DNA of 64,000 bases from Persicobacter diffluens. Its GTDB lineage: Bacteria; Bacteroidota; Bacteroidia; Cytophagales; Cyclobacteriaceae. Of this stretch, positions 26,718 to 35,308 are shown piece by piece. Location: NCBI RefSeq assembly GCF_036244895.1, contig NZ_BQKE01000002.1, positions 1,454,631-1,518,630 of the forward strand, in the 5' to 3' direction. Both the position numbers and the translations under genes were made by a program. The notes under the pieces are model-generated. The model saw only the letters and a program-made list of their open reading frames with translations, was not told the DNA's origin and searched no databases. Numbering within the stretch: position 1 is the stretch's first letter; every line of letters starts with the position of its first letter.

Positions 26718-28067
26718 TTGTTTAAACTAGTTTCCAAAATTCTGACGCTTGGGATTAAGCCCGGAATGACGGATGAAGAACAGATTGATTATCGTATAAA
26801 TAATACTTTAGCTGTTTTTATCCTATCGATAACCATCCCTTTTATTTTTATTGGATTTGCACTACTGCCTTATTTTATAGGCGTTTTAATCACTATCGTG
26901 GCGGGGGTATATGTATCCATTTTGTTTTTGAATAGCCGGAATCGTATACACATTAGTAATCTTATTTTTTCTTTTTTGCCCGCAGCTGTACTCTCGATAG
27001 TCCACTTATACATGATCAGGCCGGATGAAGCAAAAGAACCTGCTCAGTTTTTTATTCAACTGGGGGTGGCACAGTTTGGCTGGGTAGTGAATAAATGGGA
27101 GAACAAGGGGGTGATATTCCTATCAGGCATTTGGAATGCAGGTCTATTATTTATGGTGTATATGCTGCCGGGAATGAATGATTATGGCTTTGAAACGCCC
27201 TATTTTATTTTCGCCTATCTTTACCCTTTTATGATTATTCTGGGTTTTGCTATTTTGGCTTATTGTTTTTATTGTGTCAATTTAGGGAATGTCCTGAATG
27301 TCAGGAAGAATAGCCGTTTGTTGGAAGAAAATAGTAAAAAGAATGCTTCCCTTGAAGAAAATGCGCAAGAAATGAAAGCTTCTATGGCAGCACTGAAGGA
27401 AGCGCAAGAGGAGGATAAAAACAGACAGTGGGTAAACGATGGTTTGAATCAGGTGAACGACATTTTAAGGTCGGCGGCAGGCCGGTCGGATACCCTGGAC
27501 GATCTGATGAAATCCATAGTACGGCTGACAGGATCTGTAATGGGCGGCCTTTATTTTATTCGAGAAGAGGAAAAGGCCCTGGAGTTAATGGCTTGTTATG
27601 CCTTTGATCGGAAAAAATACCTTTCCAAAAAGGTAAGTTTTGGTGAAGGGCTGGTGGGGCAATGTTACCTGGAACAGGAACCTACTTACCTTACCGAGAT
27701 TCCTGAAAATTATTTTGAGATTACCTCGGGATTGGGAGATGCGCCGCCAAGGTCCTTACTGATATATCCGCTGTTGGTCAATGAACAAGTGGTGGGCGTG
27801 ATTGAGTTAGGGAGCTTTAAAGCTTTTTCAGATAGAGAATTTGCCTTTGTTAACCAATTATCCGGCATTGTTGGGGGCTATTGGAATAGCCTGCAGACAA
27901 CTGAGAAGATGTCCGGATTACTGGAGGAAAGTCAAAGACAGGCCCAGGACTTAAAGGATCAGGAACAACAAATGCGGATCCAGATGGAAGAGTGGGAAGC
28001 GGAACAGGAAAATTTGCGAAGGGAAGTAAAGGAGCTGCGAGCAGCATTGGCTTTGGAGAATGCTTAG
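26718..28067 (+). CDS. Membrane-anchored GAF-domain signalling protein
   Basis: This protein of up to 449 residues has six hydrophobic segments (about 30-50, 53-72, 80-98, 112-128, 134-150 and 166-188), a coiled coil (about 195-235), a GAF domain (about 245-395; GLYFIREEEKALELMACYAF, VSFGEGLVGQCYLEQEP, YPLLVNEQVVGVIELGS) and a second coiled coil to the end. There is no kinase, cyclase or other output domain, so it may act through coiled-coil contacts with another signalling protein. The start is uncertain: the longest frame uses TTG (26718); the ATG at 26766 (MTDEEQ) would give 433 residues. It is single-gene, with a repeat element just after the stop. Confidence 0.85.
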   Translation: MFKLVSKILTLGIKPGMTDEEQIDYRINNTLAVFILSITIPFIFIGFALLPYFIGVLITIVAGVYVSILFLNSRNRIHISNLIFSFLPAAVLSIVHLYMIRPDEAKEPAQFFIQLGVAQFGWVVNKWENKGVIFLSGIWNAGLLFMVYMLPGMNDYGFETPYFIFAYLYPFMIILGFAILAYCFYCVNLGNVLNVRKNSRLLEENSKKNASLEENAQEMKASMAALKEAQEEDKNRQWVNDGLNQVNDILRSAAGRSDTLDDLMKSIVRLTGSVMGGLYFIREEEKALELMACYAFDRKKYLSKKVSFGEGLVGQCYLEQEPTYLTEIPENYFEITSGLGDAPPRSLLIYPLLVNEQVVGVIELGSFKAFSDREFAFVNQLSGIVGGYWNSLQTTEKMSGLLEESQRQAQDLKDQEQQMRIQMEEWEAEQENLRREVKELRAALALENA

Positions 28068-28076
28068 CAACGTATT

Positions 28077-28303
28077 TAATCCGAATTATTCACCGCCAAA
28101 TTCATTAACTAGTCACAAGTGATTTAATTTCAGTTCTTTATAATTTGTTTGCTTTGGTTTAGAATACCCCAAATGGGGGCAGGCTTTCTTTCTTTCTCCT
28201 TCTTCACCTGTTTCGTTGGAAAAAACTTGAAATAGGAAACTATTCCTTCATTTTTTCCGCTTTACAGCTGAACGAGGATTTAAGTAGGAATAATCCGGGT
28301 TAA
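28077..28303 (-). repeat. MITE-like element, copy 8
   Basis: Reverse orientation, well preserved. Plus-strand ends are TTAATCCGAATTATTCACC and GGAATAATCCGGGTTAAA. The core matches copy 7 closely (ACTTGAAATAGGAAACTATTCC). It starts 10 bp after the GAF gene stop and abuts a family 2 repeat with no spacer. Confidence 0.9.
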
Positions 28304-28455
28304 AAGTCAAAATTCGCAGTGAAAATTTGATTATTGCAGCAGTGATACCGGATTATGTTAAAAGAATAGCATCCCTATTTTTGAGGAATTATCCAAAATG
28401 GCTTCCAAAAATTCAAATTTGTATCCGGATGGTATACTATTAAACATGCGCAAAG
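28304..28455 (+). repeat. Dispersed ~150-bp repeat, family 2, copy 3
   Basis: From AAAATTCGCAGTGAAAATTTG to TATTAAACATGCGC. It aligns with 18550-18705, but indels and a stop disrupt the reading frame seen there. It sits exactly between two MITE-like copies, as if the families insert near or into one another. Confidence 0.65.
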
Positions 28456-28660
28456 CCGGAATAATAAAAGCCAAAATTCTCGTGTAGCTGCAAGGGGCGG
28501 GGGATTCCATCGTGCAATATTGTGGTTTTTTGCAAAAAAGCGGATGAAAGAAAAGAAAGCAGACTTCCGTGGTTTTAGGTCATTGAATAAACCGCTGAAA
28601 TAGTTAAAAAAAGCGTCTTGTGTCATCCGGCAATAATAGGTGATGCAAATTTCGGCTTAA
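28452..28660 (+). repeat. MITE-like element, copy 9 (degenerate)
   Basis: Recognisable from AAAGCCGGAATAATAAAAGCC at the left, GTGTAGCTGCAAGGGGCGG and GCGGATGAAAGAAAAGAAAGCAG inside, and GTGATGCAAATTTCGGCTTAA at the right. It is heavily diverged in the centre. Confidence 0.6.
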
Positions 28661-28670
28661 AAAATTGCTA

Positions 28671-28706
28671 AAAAAAGCCGGTCAATCCACAATGACCGGC
28701 TTTTTG
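28671..28706 (-). terminator. Terminator of the 8-Cys protein gene
   Basis: AAAAAAGCCGGTCA, loop ATCCACAA, TGACCGGCTTTTT. Immediately past the stop of the minus-strand gene; a strong stem with A/T tracts on both sides. Confidence 0.9.
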
Positions 28707-28709
28707 TGA

Positions 28710-28952
28710 TTAGGCTCCGGCAAAGGAATAGGAGGTGCATAACATGCCAGTCACCGCCGTGTCCGGATGAGCACAAGATGTTTGTTCATGTTTGGCACAA
28801 TTGCCGCAGTCTGAATTTTTGTGCAGTTCCAACCGCTTGTCAAAACTGTCACAAGTTTGGTCAAAGGTGACCAGGGTTTCATTTACCTCGCAAAGGTGGT
28901 TTGGCATTAAATGATCACAGTTAATACAGGTGTTTGCTTTCTTGATTTCCAT
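28710..28952 (-). CDS. Small cysteine-rich protein (80 aa, eight Cys)
   Basis: This 80-residue soluble protein has eight cysteines at 9, 12, 21, 34, 49, 52, 60 and 72, including two CxxC pairs (CINC and CGNC), plus several histidines. This spacing suggests binding of two zinc ions or an iron-sulphur cluster. It has no signal peptide, so disulphides are unlikely. I chose the ATG at 28952; an in-frame TTG at 28961 would add three residues. The gene has its own strong terminator, which supports real expression. I do not recognise the family; a regulator, chaperone or metal store are all possible. Confidence 0.75.
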   Translation of the reverse strand: MEIKKANTCINCDHLMPNHLCEVNETLVTFDQTCDSFDKRLELHKNSDCGNCAKHEQTSCAHPDTAVTGMLCTSYSFAGA

Positions 28953-29146
28953 GATGCTCAATTGGTTAAGTTTGAGGTGTTAATATCCGAATTTTCCTCA
29001 TAATAATCATTTTAAATTACTGTAGTTCAAGTTGTTGTAGTTGCTTTAGTGGTCCGAATGCCAGAGGCCACTTTTTTTAGAGCTGTTTTTTCCTCTTAAT
29101 GTATTAAATTAGCAGTTCCTCGTTTTAGGGAATTTTTAGAACTTAT

Positions 29147-30613
29147 ATGGATTTAATCGCAGAATACGCTTTTGTTTTATTGGATGGTCCCACCCGGGTT
29201 TTGGACATGTACCTTCCTAAGAAAACTAAAATGAGAAAGCTCTTTGATCTTGCCGTTCAGAAAGGGCTTGATGATAAGGGTGCGGCAAAGATGATCTATG
29301 CTTCCAGGCCGTCGGATAAGCGATATCTAATGCTCAAGCGGAATTTGATTCAGAAACTGGCAGAAATTTATGTTTTCAGTACCTTACAGAACCGCGAAAG
29401 TGATGATTACCTTCAGATAAAGTCTGAGCTGCTGGCTCAAACATTACTGGTAGAGCGACTTTTGAATAAAAATGTCTATCATAATGCAGAAAAAATCCTC
29501 AAAAAGGCATTGGTGAGAGCAGAACGGGTGGAGCTTTTAGGGGAACAGCTACAAATTGCCCTTAAACTTCGGGATATGTATTCCATGCAGGGCTTTCCTG
29601 ATAAAACCTCGGAGCAAGTCATTAAAATTGAGGAATTAATGGCAAAATATGCGGTATTGGAAAGAGTGGAAGGATATGAAAAATTATTGGATAGTAAAAT
29701 CAAATTCTCCCTGCATAAAAGCCCTGCCATGAAAATCTTTTGTGAGGAATTGCTGCAAAAGACTCAGGAGGCACATCAAAAGCTGGATTCCCCATTTGTG
29801 AAGTATACCCTCTTTTATATTGCCCTGATAAAGGCTTTTGTGGATAACAATTTCGTGGCTTATGGTAAATGGATTGAGAAGATGGCGCAACTTGTTAGAG
29901 AATTTCCCTTTCTCTTTACGCCAGCAAGAAAGATTCAGTTGTTTTTTCACCACGCCAAATATTATCGGGGAATCAGAGAATTGGAACAGGCCCGGGATTA
30001 TGGCGAGCGGTGTTTAGCCTTAACAGCGTATAAAGCCTATAATAAGTTTGATGTGCAGCTTTTTATGGTAGATATTCATTTAAAGCTAGGAGACTATCGA
30101 CGGGCGAATGCGATTATCCATGAAGTTTTGAAGGTTAGTCAGTTTTCTCACCTTCATGAGGTGGACAAAGGAAAGTGGGAAATTTTCAGATATTATACCG
30201 CTCTTTTGGCTGCAGGAAGCGGAGAGGGGGATTTTGAAGGAGTAGAAAGATTATTTGAAAAAGGTTATCCCGCTCGAAGGGATAAATTGGCGGCCAATAT
30301 TCAGGTCTTATTATTGAAGCCTTTTGTGGAAATTGTCAGAGAGGGGGAGGAGTATGATTTATTGAATATCGCCCATAATTTTCAGGTATATCGCCATCGT
30401 CATTTGCGTAATTTTGGAGAGCCCCGGACCATGCTATTCTATGAAGCGATGGTGGAAGCCTGTATGGTGAATTTCGACAAGGCCCATAGACCGGAAATCA
30501 TTGAAAAATTAAACCGTGCTTTGTCAGACTATCCTCAGTTTGATGAATTGGAACTAATTCCCTATGATCAGCTATTGGCTTTGGGTTTTCAGTTAAGTTC
30601 TGCTTTGGTTTAA
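29147..30613 (+). CDS. Helical-repeat (TPR-like) protein of unknown function
   Basis: This 488-residue soluble, almost wholly alpha-helical protein has no signal peptide. Several pairs of helices look like tetratricopeptide-type repeats, for example LNKNVYHNAEKILKKALVRA (about 105-125), FFHHAKYYRGIRELEQARDY (about 265-284) and HLKLGDYRRANAIIHEVLKV (about 306-325). The N-terminal block (MRKLFDLAVQKGLDDKGAAK) looks like a small DNA- or protein-binding helix bundle. Such proteins are frequent in Bacteroidota and are usually hypothetical. It is a single gene; an element follows it closely. A scaffold function is only a guess. Confidence 0.8.
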   Translation: MDLIAEYAFVLLDGPTRVLDMYLPKKTKMRKLFDLAVQKGLDDKGAAKMIYASRPSDKRYLMLKRNLIQKLAEIYVFSTLQNRESDDYLQIKSELLAQTLLVERLLNKNVYHNAEKILKKALVRAERVELLGEQLQIALKLRDMYSMQGFPDKTSEQVIKIEELMAKYAVLERVEGYEKLLDSKIKFSLHKSPAMKIFCEELLQKTQEAHQKLDSPFVKYTLFYIALIKAFVDNNFVAYGKWIEKMAQLVREFPFLFTPARKIQLFFHHAKYYRGIRELEQARDYGERCLALTAYKAYNKFDVQLFMVDIHLKLGDYRRANAIIHEVLKVSQFSHLHEVDKGKWEIFRYYTALLAAGSGEGDFEGVERLFEKGYPARRDKLAANIQVLLLKPFVEIVREGEEYDLLNIAHNFQVYRHRHLRNFGEPRTMLFYEAMVEACMVNFDKAHRPEIIEKLNRALSDYPQFDELELIPYDQLLALGFQLSSALV

Positions 30614-30636
30614 AGCTTTGGTGAGCATGCTAATAA

Positions 30637-30853
30637 AGCGAATGCCGCTATCTGCATGAAAAAGTTTAATACCTCCTTTAGCTACAAAGCAGCAAAAGAG
30701 AACTTAAATATTTCCTTCGAATCAGATGAAGGAGGAGGAAAGCAAGCTTGCTTAAATTTGTGCTATCAGAAATTTAGCAGACTTAATTGTAACTACCTTA
30801 AAAATTGTCTTTTGTGATCGGGTTTAAAGCCGGCGGTGAATAATTCGGCTTAA
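30637..30853 (+). repeat. MITE-like element, copy 10, with stacked right ends
   Basis: The left end is worn (GCATGAAAAAGTTTAATACC). The core has CTCCTTTAGCTACAAAGC, CAGATGAAGGAGGAGG and GCAAGCTTGC. The right end is sharp: CGGCGGTGAATAATTCGGCTTAA. Two more right-end-like sequences follow in the same direction: AGCGTTGAATAATTCAGG (about 30857-30874) and CGATGAATTATTCGGCCTAA (30930-30949). Confidence 0.75.
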
Positions 30854-30945
30854 TTTAGCGTTGAATAATTCAGGTTCAACTCAATCCTAAGGGTTGAAAA
30901 AAGTTCTTATGGTGGTTTGCTAAATAAAACGATGAATTATTCGGC

Positions 30946-32688
30946 CTAATTCATGTCCACCCAGGTGGAAGGACGTAGGCTTGAAGAGGGATTTTTAGGA
31001 TCCTTGGGCAAGATAATGATAAATTCACTGCCTTTATTTTCATGAAATACCACTCGAATAGAACCATGATGCAGCTTTACAAATTCCTGAACCAAGGCCA
31101 GGCCAATTCCGGTTCCTTTAAAATTTTCTGTGTTTTGAGCACGAAAGAAAGGTTCAAATAAATTTCTTCTTTGGTGTTCAGGGATGCCAATGCCAAAGTC
31201 TCTGATGCTGATCGTCAATAAGTCCTGCGCTTCCATCAGTTTTATTTGGGGAGCTTTCTTGCCCGGAGAGTATTTTAACGCATTGGAAATCAGGTTGGAG
31301 AATACCTGAATCATTAAGTTGGGATCCAGCACCCAGGTGTCGATATTACGCTTGAGTAGTAATTCAATTTTTCTTTTTTCAGGATCAATTTGCTGGTATT
31401 GTTCAATAAGGTCGTTGAATATATTGAGCAGGTTAATTTGCTTGGGATGGAATTCAATCCGACCCATTTCGCTTTTATTAAACACCAGGACGTTGTCCAT
31501 CATATTGGTCAAAAGGTCAATGGATTCTGAAATTTTCAAAAACTTGGAATGTCTCCATTGCCGATCGTTTTCGGGAATATCATATTCTGCTTCTGTAGCT
31601 TCTAAAAGTTGACCGGTGCTTTTGATGACCGTCATCGGGGTACGGAACTGATGGCTTACCATGGCAATGAACTGGGTTTTTACCTTGTTCAAATGCCGTT
31701 CTTTACTCAATGACCTGGAAACTTGTACATTAAGTCTCTTCCGTAAGGTGATGTCTTGCGCAATCGCATCAATGCCAACGAATTTTCCATCATTTTCAAT
31801 TTTAAATTCGGAAATACGGAGCCATTTTGATTCCTTATCCGCTTCTTTTAATTCTACCTCGAAGACCTGCTTTTTCAGCTTATGAGAAACCTTAGAGAAA
31901 GGGTAAATATATCGTTGTAATAACTCCTGAGTGGAATAGGATGCCGCATAATGCCCAAATATCTTTTCTGGGTTTGGACTGGAATATATTAACTCTCCTG
32001 ATGGCTTTCTAGAGAAAAGAAAGAACTCCTCACTAATAGAGTCCACAATATTATCCATCTTGCTTTTATAATGGTTGAGCTGTTGATTATTATCGTACAG
32101 TTCTTTCTGCTTTTTATAAAAGTGCTTTTTAAAAAGGATGGTCGTGCCTCCGGAGAAGATGATGCCAATCAAAAAACTGAACATAATTCTGGCTTCTTTT
32201 TCGGCATCACTAATAGGGATCATCCATTCCGGATATGTTTTTTCTAAATAAATCAGGCCAAGAAAAATGACCGCAACGAATACCAGAAATTTATTTTGCC
32301 GCTTTTTGGAGATGTAGTGGAGGAAACTAATCATTATGAATACAATGCCAAAGGAGGCTGATCCGGTCAGGCCTCCCGTTCTGAACCAAAGCATACTAAG
32401 GCTCAGGTAAGTGAATCCCAAAAATATGTAGAGGACTAAATGGTATTGCTTATAAACTCTGGAGAGGATAAATAAAAAAGTGAAAATTAGGGGTATGATC
32501 AGGTACATGACCTTTACAAAAGGGGCTTGATTGTACCTGAAATTGACTAATGACAAAATAATCCCAGCTGTAAAACCGCATATGATCAGCGCATTTAGGC
32601 CTCTGTGTTCAAAGGGAAATTGCTCGTATCCCCCCAGTATGATGGTACTCCAGGGACGTTTTTCCTGATCTTGCCGATTTTGATTCAT
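30946..32688 (-). CDS. Membrane sensor histidine kinase with PAS domain
   Basis: This 580-residue kinase has six predicted membrane helices in residues about 28-185 (a 7TM-like or MASE-type sensor), then a PAS domain (about 210-320, with IDAIAQDITLRKRL), HisKA with phosphorylatable histidine near 347 (FIAMVSHQFRTPMTVIK) and the ATPase domain (NLISNALKY, DFGIGIP, GTGIGLALVQEF). No response regulator is beside it; the 166-residue gene 10 bp upstream is co-transcribed instead. The stop codon (TAG, 30946-30948) lies inside a repeat-element end, which may have shortened or extended the C-terminus. Confidence 0.9.
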   Translation of the reverse strand: MNQNRQDQEKRPWSTIILGGYEQFPFEHRGLNALIICGFTAGIILSLVNFRYNQAPFVKVMYLIIPLIFTFLFILSRVYKQYHLVLYIFLGFTYLSLSMLWFRTGGLTGSASFGIVFIMISFLHYISKKRQNKFLVFVAVIFLGLIYLEKTYPEWMIPISDAEKEARIMFSFLIGIIFSGGTTILFKKHFYKKQKELYDNNQQLNHYKSKMDNIVDSISEEFFLFSRKPSGELIYSSPNPEKIFGHYAASYSTQELLQRYIYPFSKVSHKLKKQVFEVELKEADKESKWLRISEFKIENDGKFVGIDAIAQDITLRKRLNVQVSRSLSKERHLNKVKTQFIAMVSHQFRTPMTVIKSTGQLLEATEAEYDIPENDRQWRHSKFLKISESIDLLTNMMDNVLVFNKSEMGRIEFHPKQINLLNIFNDLIEQYQQIDPEKRKIELLLKRNIDTWVLDPNLMIQVFSNLISNALKYSPGKKAPQIKLMEAQDLLTISIRDFGIGIPEHQRRNLFEPFFRAQNTENFKGTGIGLALVQEFVKLHHGSIRVVFHENKGSEFIIILPKDPKNPSSSLRPSTWVDMN

Positions 32689-32698
32689 ATTTTAGCCT

Positions 32699-33199
32699 TT
32701 AGAGAGAGATGTTTTCCCGATAAAAATTAGCGATGTCATGGTGGTAAAAAATATCTTCCTGAAAAGAACGGGTCAGGATTTCTATCTCCGGGAAAACTTT
32801 TTTCATATTTGATTTAAAGCTATTGACTTTAAATTGGTGATCCAGAGAATGGTAGCCTATAAAAAAATGATGTTTGGCAATGGGTTCTCCCTTACAAAGG
32901 TGGTGGATTTTCTCCACCCAGTGGAGTTCTCTGAACCAGGTTTTAAGATTGATTACGGCTAAAATTTTATCTTGTTTAACATCTGCAATCAAAATGTCTA
33001 TCGGGTTGGGGTTCCCTTTTTTTACAATACTATTGGTCCAAATCCTGATCCGATCCGTTTCCCCGGCTTTTTCTATTTCCTGCCAAAGGAATATAGTGAA
33101 ATATATCTTATAGTCATTTTCCTTAAAAGCAATGACTTTTTTGAAGCCTTCGTAGTATAAGTTTTCTTCGGCTTTAGCCACTATTTTATTGATATCCAT
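32699..33199 (-). CDS. Protein of unknown function, kinase-linked (nuclease-like fold?)
   Basis: This 166-residue soluble protein starts 10 bp upstream of the kinase gene and is surely in its operon. I do not recognise a family. The central strand pair PIDILIAD...KILAVINLKTWF is spaced like a PD-(D/E)XK restriction-endonuclease core, but asparagine stands where the catalytic glutamate would be (N-L-K), so if the fold is right it is probably inactive or a binding module. The N-terminal FKKVIAFKENDYKIYFTIFLWQ would be the first sheet. The fold proposal is inference from spacing only. Confidence 0.7.
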   Translation of the reverse strand: MDINKIVAKAEENLYYEGFKKVIAFKENDYKIYFTIFLWQEIEKAGETDRIRIWTNSIVKKGNPNPIDILIADVKQDKILAVINLKTWFRELHWVEKIHHLCKGEPIAKHHFFIGYHSLDHQFKVNSFKSNMKKVFPEIEILTRSFQEDIFYHHDIANFYRENISL

Positions 33200-33279
33200 A
33201 TTAATAACTTTTAAATATGGAAAGCAAATGGATGAGAATTGTTTCGGGCGGGAAATAGGTGGGATGTATGAAAAATAAA

Positions 33280-33305
33280 AAAGTCACACAAAACTGTGTG
33301 ACTTT
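33280..33305 (-). terminator. Terminator of the DEAD-box gene
   Basis: AAAGTCACAC, loop AAAACT, GTGTGACTTT, with a T-rich run on the minus strand, 11 bp past the helicase stop. Confidence 0.9.
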
Positions 33306-33316
33306 CCTTTCGGGGC

Positions 33317-35026
33317 TTACCCTCTATATCTTGGCTTTCGGCCTTCACCTCTTCTTGGGTAGGGCTTTCGATCTCCTTTGAAACCACCGGACCTGCGATT
33401 TCCACGGAAACCTCCGCCTCCACGTTCCTTACCTTTTTTCTTCTCCACTACCACTTTGCTATTGCCAAAGCTAAAGTTAGAAAAGGCAGTTAATACCTCA
33501 CTTTCAAAATTGGCATCTACTTCGAAGAAAGAGAACTTCTGAAGGATATCGATTTTACCAATTTCAACCTTGCGTTGTGAAAGGTTGTCATTGATCATAC
33601 CGATCATTTTCAACTTATTGAAGCCTTCATTTTCTTCCCCAAGGTTAATGTAAAATCTAGTGAATTTGCCGTTATCACGATCTTTTCGTTGCTTTCTTTC
33701 CTTGATGTTCAGGTCTCTGGCATCTTTATAATAAGCCAAAATCTGATTGAACTCCACAGAAACAAAGTGCTTGATCAATTCCTCACGAGACATGTCTTCA
33801 AACTTCGCGTAAATATCGTCCATGAATGGAGCGATTTGCGCCTCGTTTACGTCTACGTTCTCAACTTTAGAAATCAAGTTGTATAGTCTTGCCTGGCATA
33901 CTTCTTCTCCGGCAGGAACTCTTTGTTTTTCAAAAGTTTTCCCAATGAAACGCTCGACTTCCTTGATACGGTTTACATCGCGATTGGAAACAATGGCAAT
34001 CGAAATACCCTGGTTGCCTGCTCTACCTGTACGGCCTGAACGGTGAACGTATACTTCACTGTCATCCGGAAGGTTATAGTTAATCACATGCGTTAATTCA
34101 TTCACATCCAATCCCCGGGCTGCTACATCTGTAGCTACCAAAAGTGTTAATTGTTTGCTTCTGAATTTATTCATTACCTGGTCACGCTGACCTTGTGATA
34201 ATTCACCGTGAAGAGCATCCGCATTGTAACCGTCAGCCTGTAGTTTATCGGCAATATCTTTGGCTTCCGCACGTGTACGGCTAAAGATAATACCATAAAT
34301 ATCAGGGTTGATGTCAACGATTCTTTTCACCGCTTCGTAGCGATCGCTGCCATGCACCAAGTAGTAGAAATGCTGTACATTATCAGAAGCAACGTTTCTT
34401 TTGGCCATTTTAATGGTCATCGGATCCGTCATATAATTTTCTGCAATGTTCTGGATTTCCTTAGGCATGGTAGCCGAGAAAAGCAAGGTCTGGCGATCTT
34501 CCGGTGTAGTGGCCAAAATGGTATTCAAATCTTCTTTGAATCCCATATTCAGCATTTCATCCGCTTCATCCAATACCAGCCAGTTGATATTGGAAAGATT
34601 TAGTACTCTTCTGTTAATCAGGTCAATCGTACGACCTGGTGTACCTACAATCACCTGGGCACCTCTTTTAATCGCTCTGATCTGCGAATCAATAGGTGCA
34701 CCTCCGTAAACCGAAACAACTTTAATGTCCCCCATATACTTCAGGAACTTTTCCATTTCCGTGGCGATTTGTATACACAATTCACGCGTTGGGGAAAGGA
34801 CAAGCAACTGAGTATTTTTCGTCTTTGGATCAATGCGGTGCAATACCGGTAATCCAAACGCAGCAGTTTTACCCGTTCCGGTTTGTGCCAGCGCTACTAA
34901 ATCCTGATCTGATGACAGGATATGAGGAATAGTTTTGGACTGAATAGGAGATGGGGTTTCGAAACCCATTTCAGTGATAGCGTCCAAAAGTTCATTCCGT
35001 AGCCCTGTTTCTTGAAAATTCTGCAT
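33317..35026 (-). CDS. deaD: DEAD-box ATP-dependent RNA helicase (DeaD/CshA-like)
   Basis: This 569-residue RNA helicase would unwind structured RNA in ribosome assembly and cold adaptation. The core has the Q motif, Walker A AQTGTGKT (47-54), PTRELC, GTPGR, DEAD near 155, SAT, the helicase C motifs TDVAARGLDV and HRSGRTGR, then a DbpA-type RNA-binding domain (about 445-520; FTRFYINLGEENEGF) and an arginine/glycine-rich tail (RGGGGFRGNRRSGGF) that contacts RNA. Its length and layout are those of Bacteroidota DeaD homologues. A TACCTTTG box lies about 85 bp upstream, giving a long leader that might control expression. It is single-gene. Confidence 0.94.
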   Translation of the reverse strand: MQNFQETGLRNELLDAITEMGFETPSPIQSKTIPHILSSDQDLVALAQTGTGKTAAFGLPVLHRIDPKTKNTQLLVLSPTRELCIQIATEMEKFLKYMGDIKVVSVYGGAPIDSQIRAIKRGAQVIVGTPGRTIDLINRRVLNLSNINWLVLDEADEMLNMGFKEDLNTILATTPEDRQTLLFSATMPKEIQNIAENYMTDPMTIKMAKRNVASDNVQHFYYLVHGSDRYEAVKRIVDINPDIYGIIFSRTRAEAKDIADKLQADGYNADALHGELSQGQRDQVMNKFRSKQLTLLVATDVAARGLDVNELTHVINYNLPDDSEVYVHRSGRTGRAGNQGISIAIVSNRDVNRIKEVERFIGKTFEKQRVPAGEEVCQARLYNLISKVENVDVNEAQIAPFMDDIYAKFEDMSREELIKHFVSVEFNQILAYYKDARDLNIKERKQRKDRDNGKFTRFYINLGEENEGFNKLKMIGMINDNLSQRKVEIGKIDILQKFSFFEVDANFESEVLTAFSNFSFGNSKVVVEKKKGKERGGGGFRGNRRSGGFKGDRKPYPRRGEGRKPRYRG

Positions 35027-35108
35027 ATATTTCTTTATGTATTGAAGGGCTGCTGCAATTATCCTGCCTAAAATTTCAAGATTTCGTTACACAACCCGAA
35101 TTGATGCG

Positions 35109-35116
35109 CAAAGGTA
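35109..35116 (-). promoter_or_regulatory. Candidate -7 box of the helicase gene
   Basis: TACCTTTG on the minus strand (CAAAGGTA on plus), an exact match to the Bacteroidota TAnnTTTG box. The nearest upstream TTG is about 30 bp away, wider than the usual ~19, so the -33 part is unclear. A leader of about 80 nt would follow. Confidence 0.45.
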
Positions 35117-35255
35117 GGGTTTCTTTTCGGTATTCTTACCTTTATCCAACAATTTTATTCGTATACGCTTTTTTAGCTTCATAAAATGCAATTATTAAGT
35201 AAGAAAAGCGAAATCAGACTTCCTTTTTATTGAAAATGTTAGGAATGAAACAAAA

Positions 35256-35290
35256 AAAAGTCGCCCTTCTAAGTGAAAAGCGACTTTTTA
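35256..35290 (-). terminator. Terminator of the YebC gene
   Basis: AAAAGTCGC...GCGACTTTT stem with a 15-base loop and a run of T residues on the minus strand, 18 bp past the stop. Confidence 0.85.
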
Positions 35291-35308
35291 AAAGTAGGCT
35301 CAAAAAAA

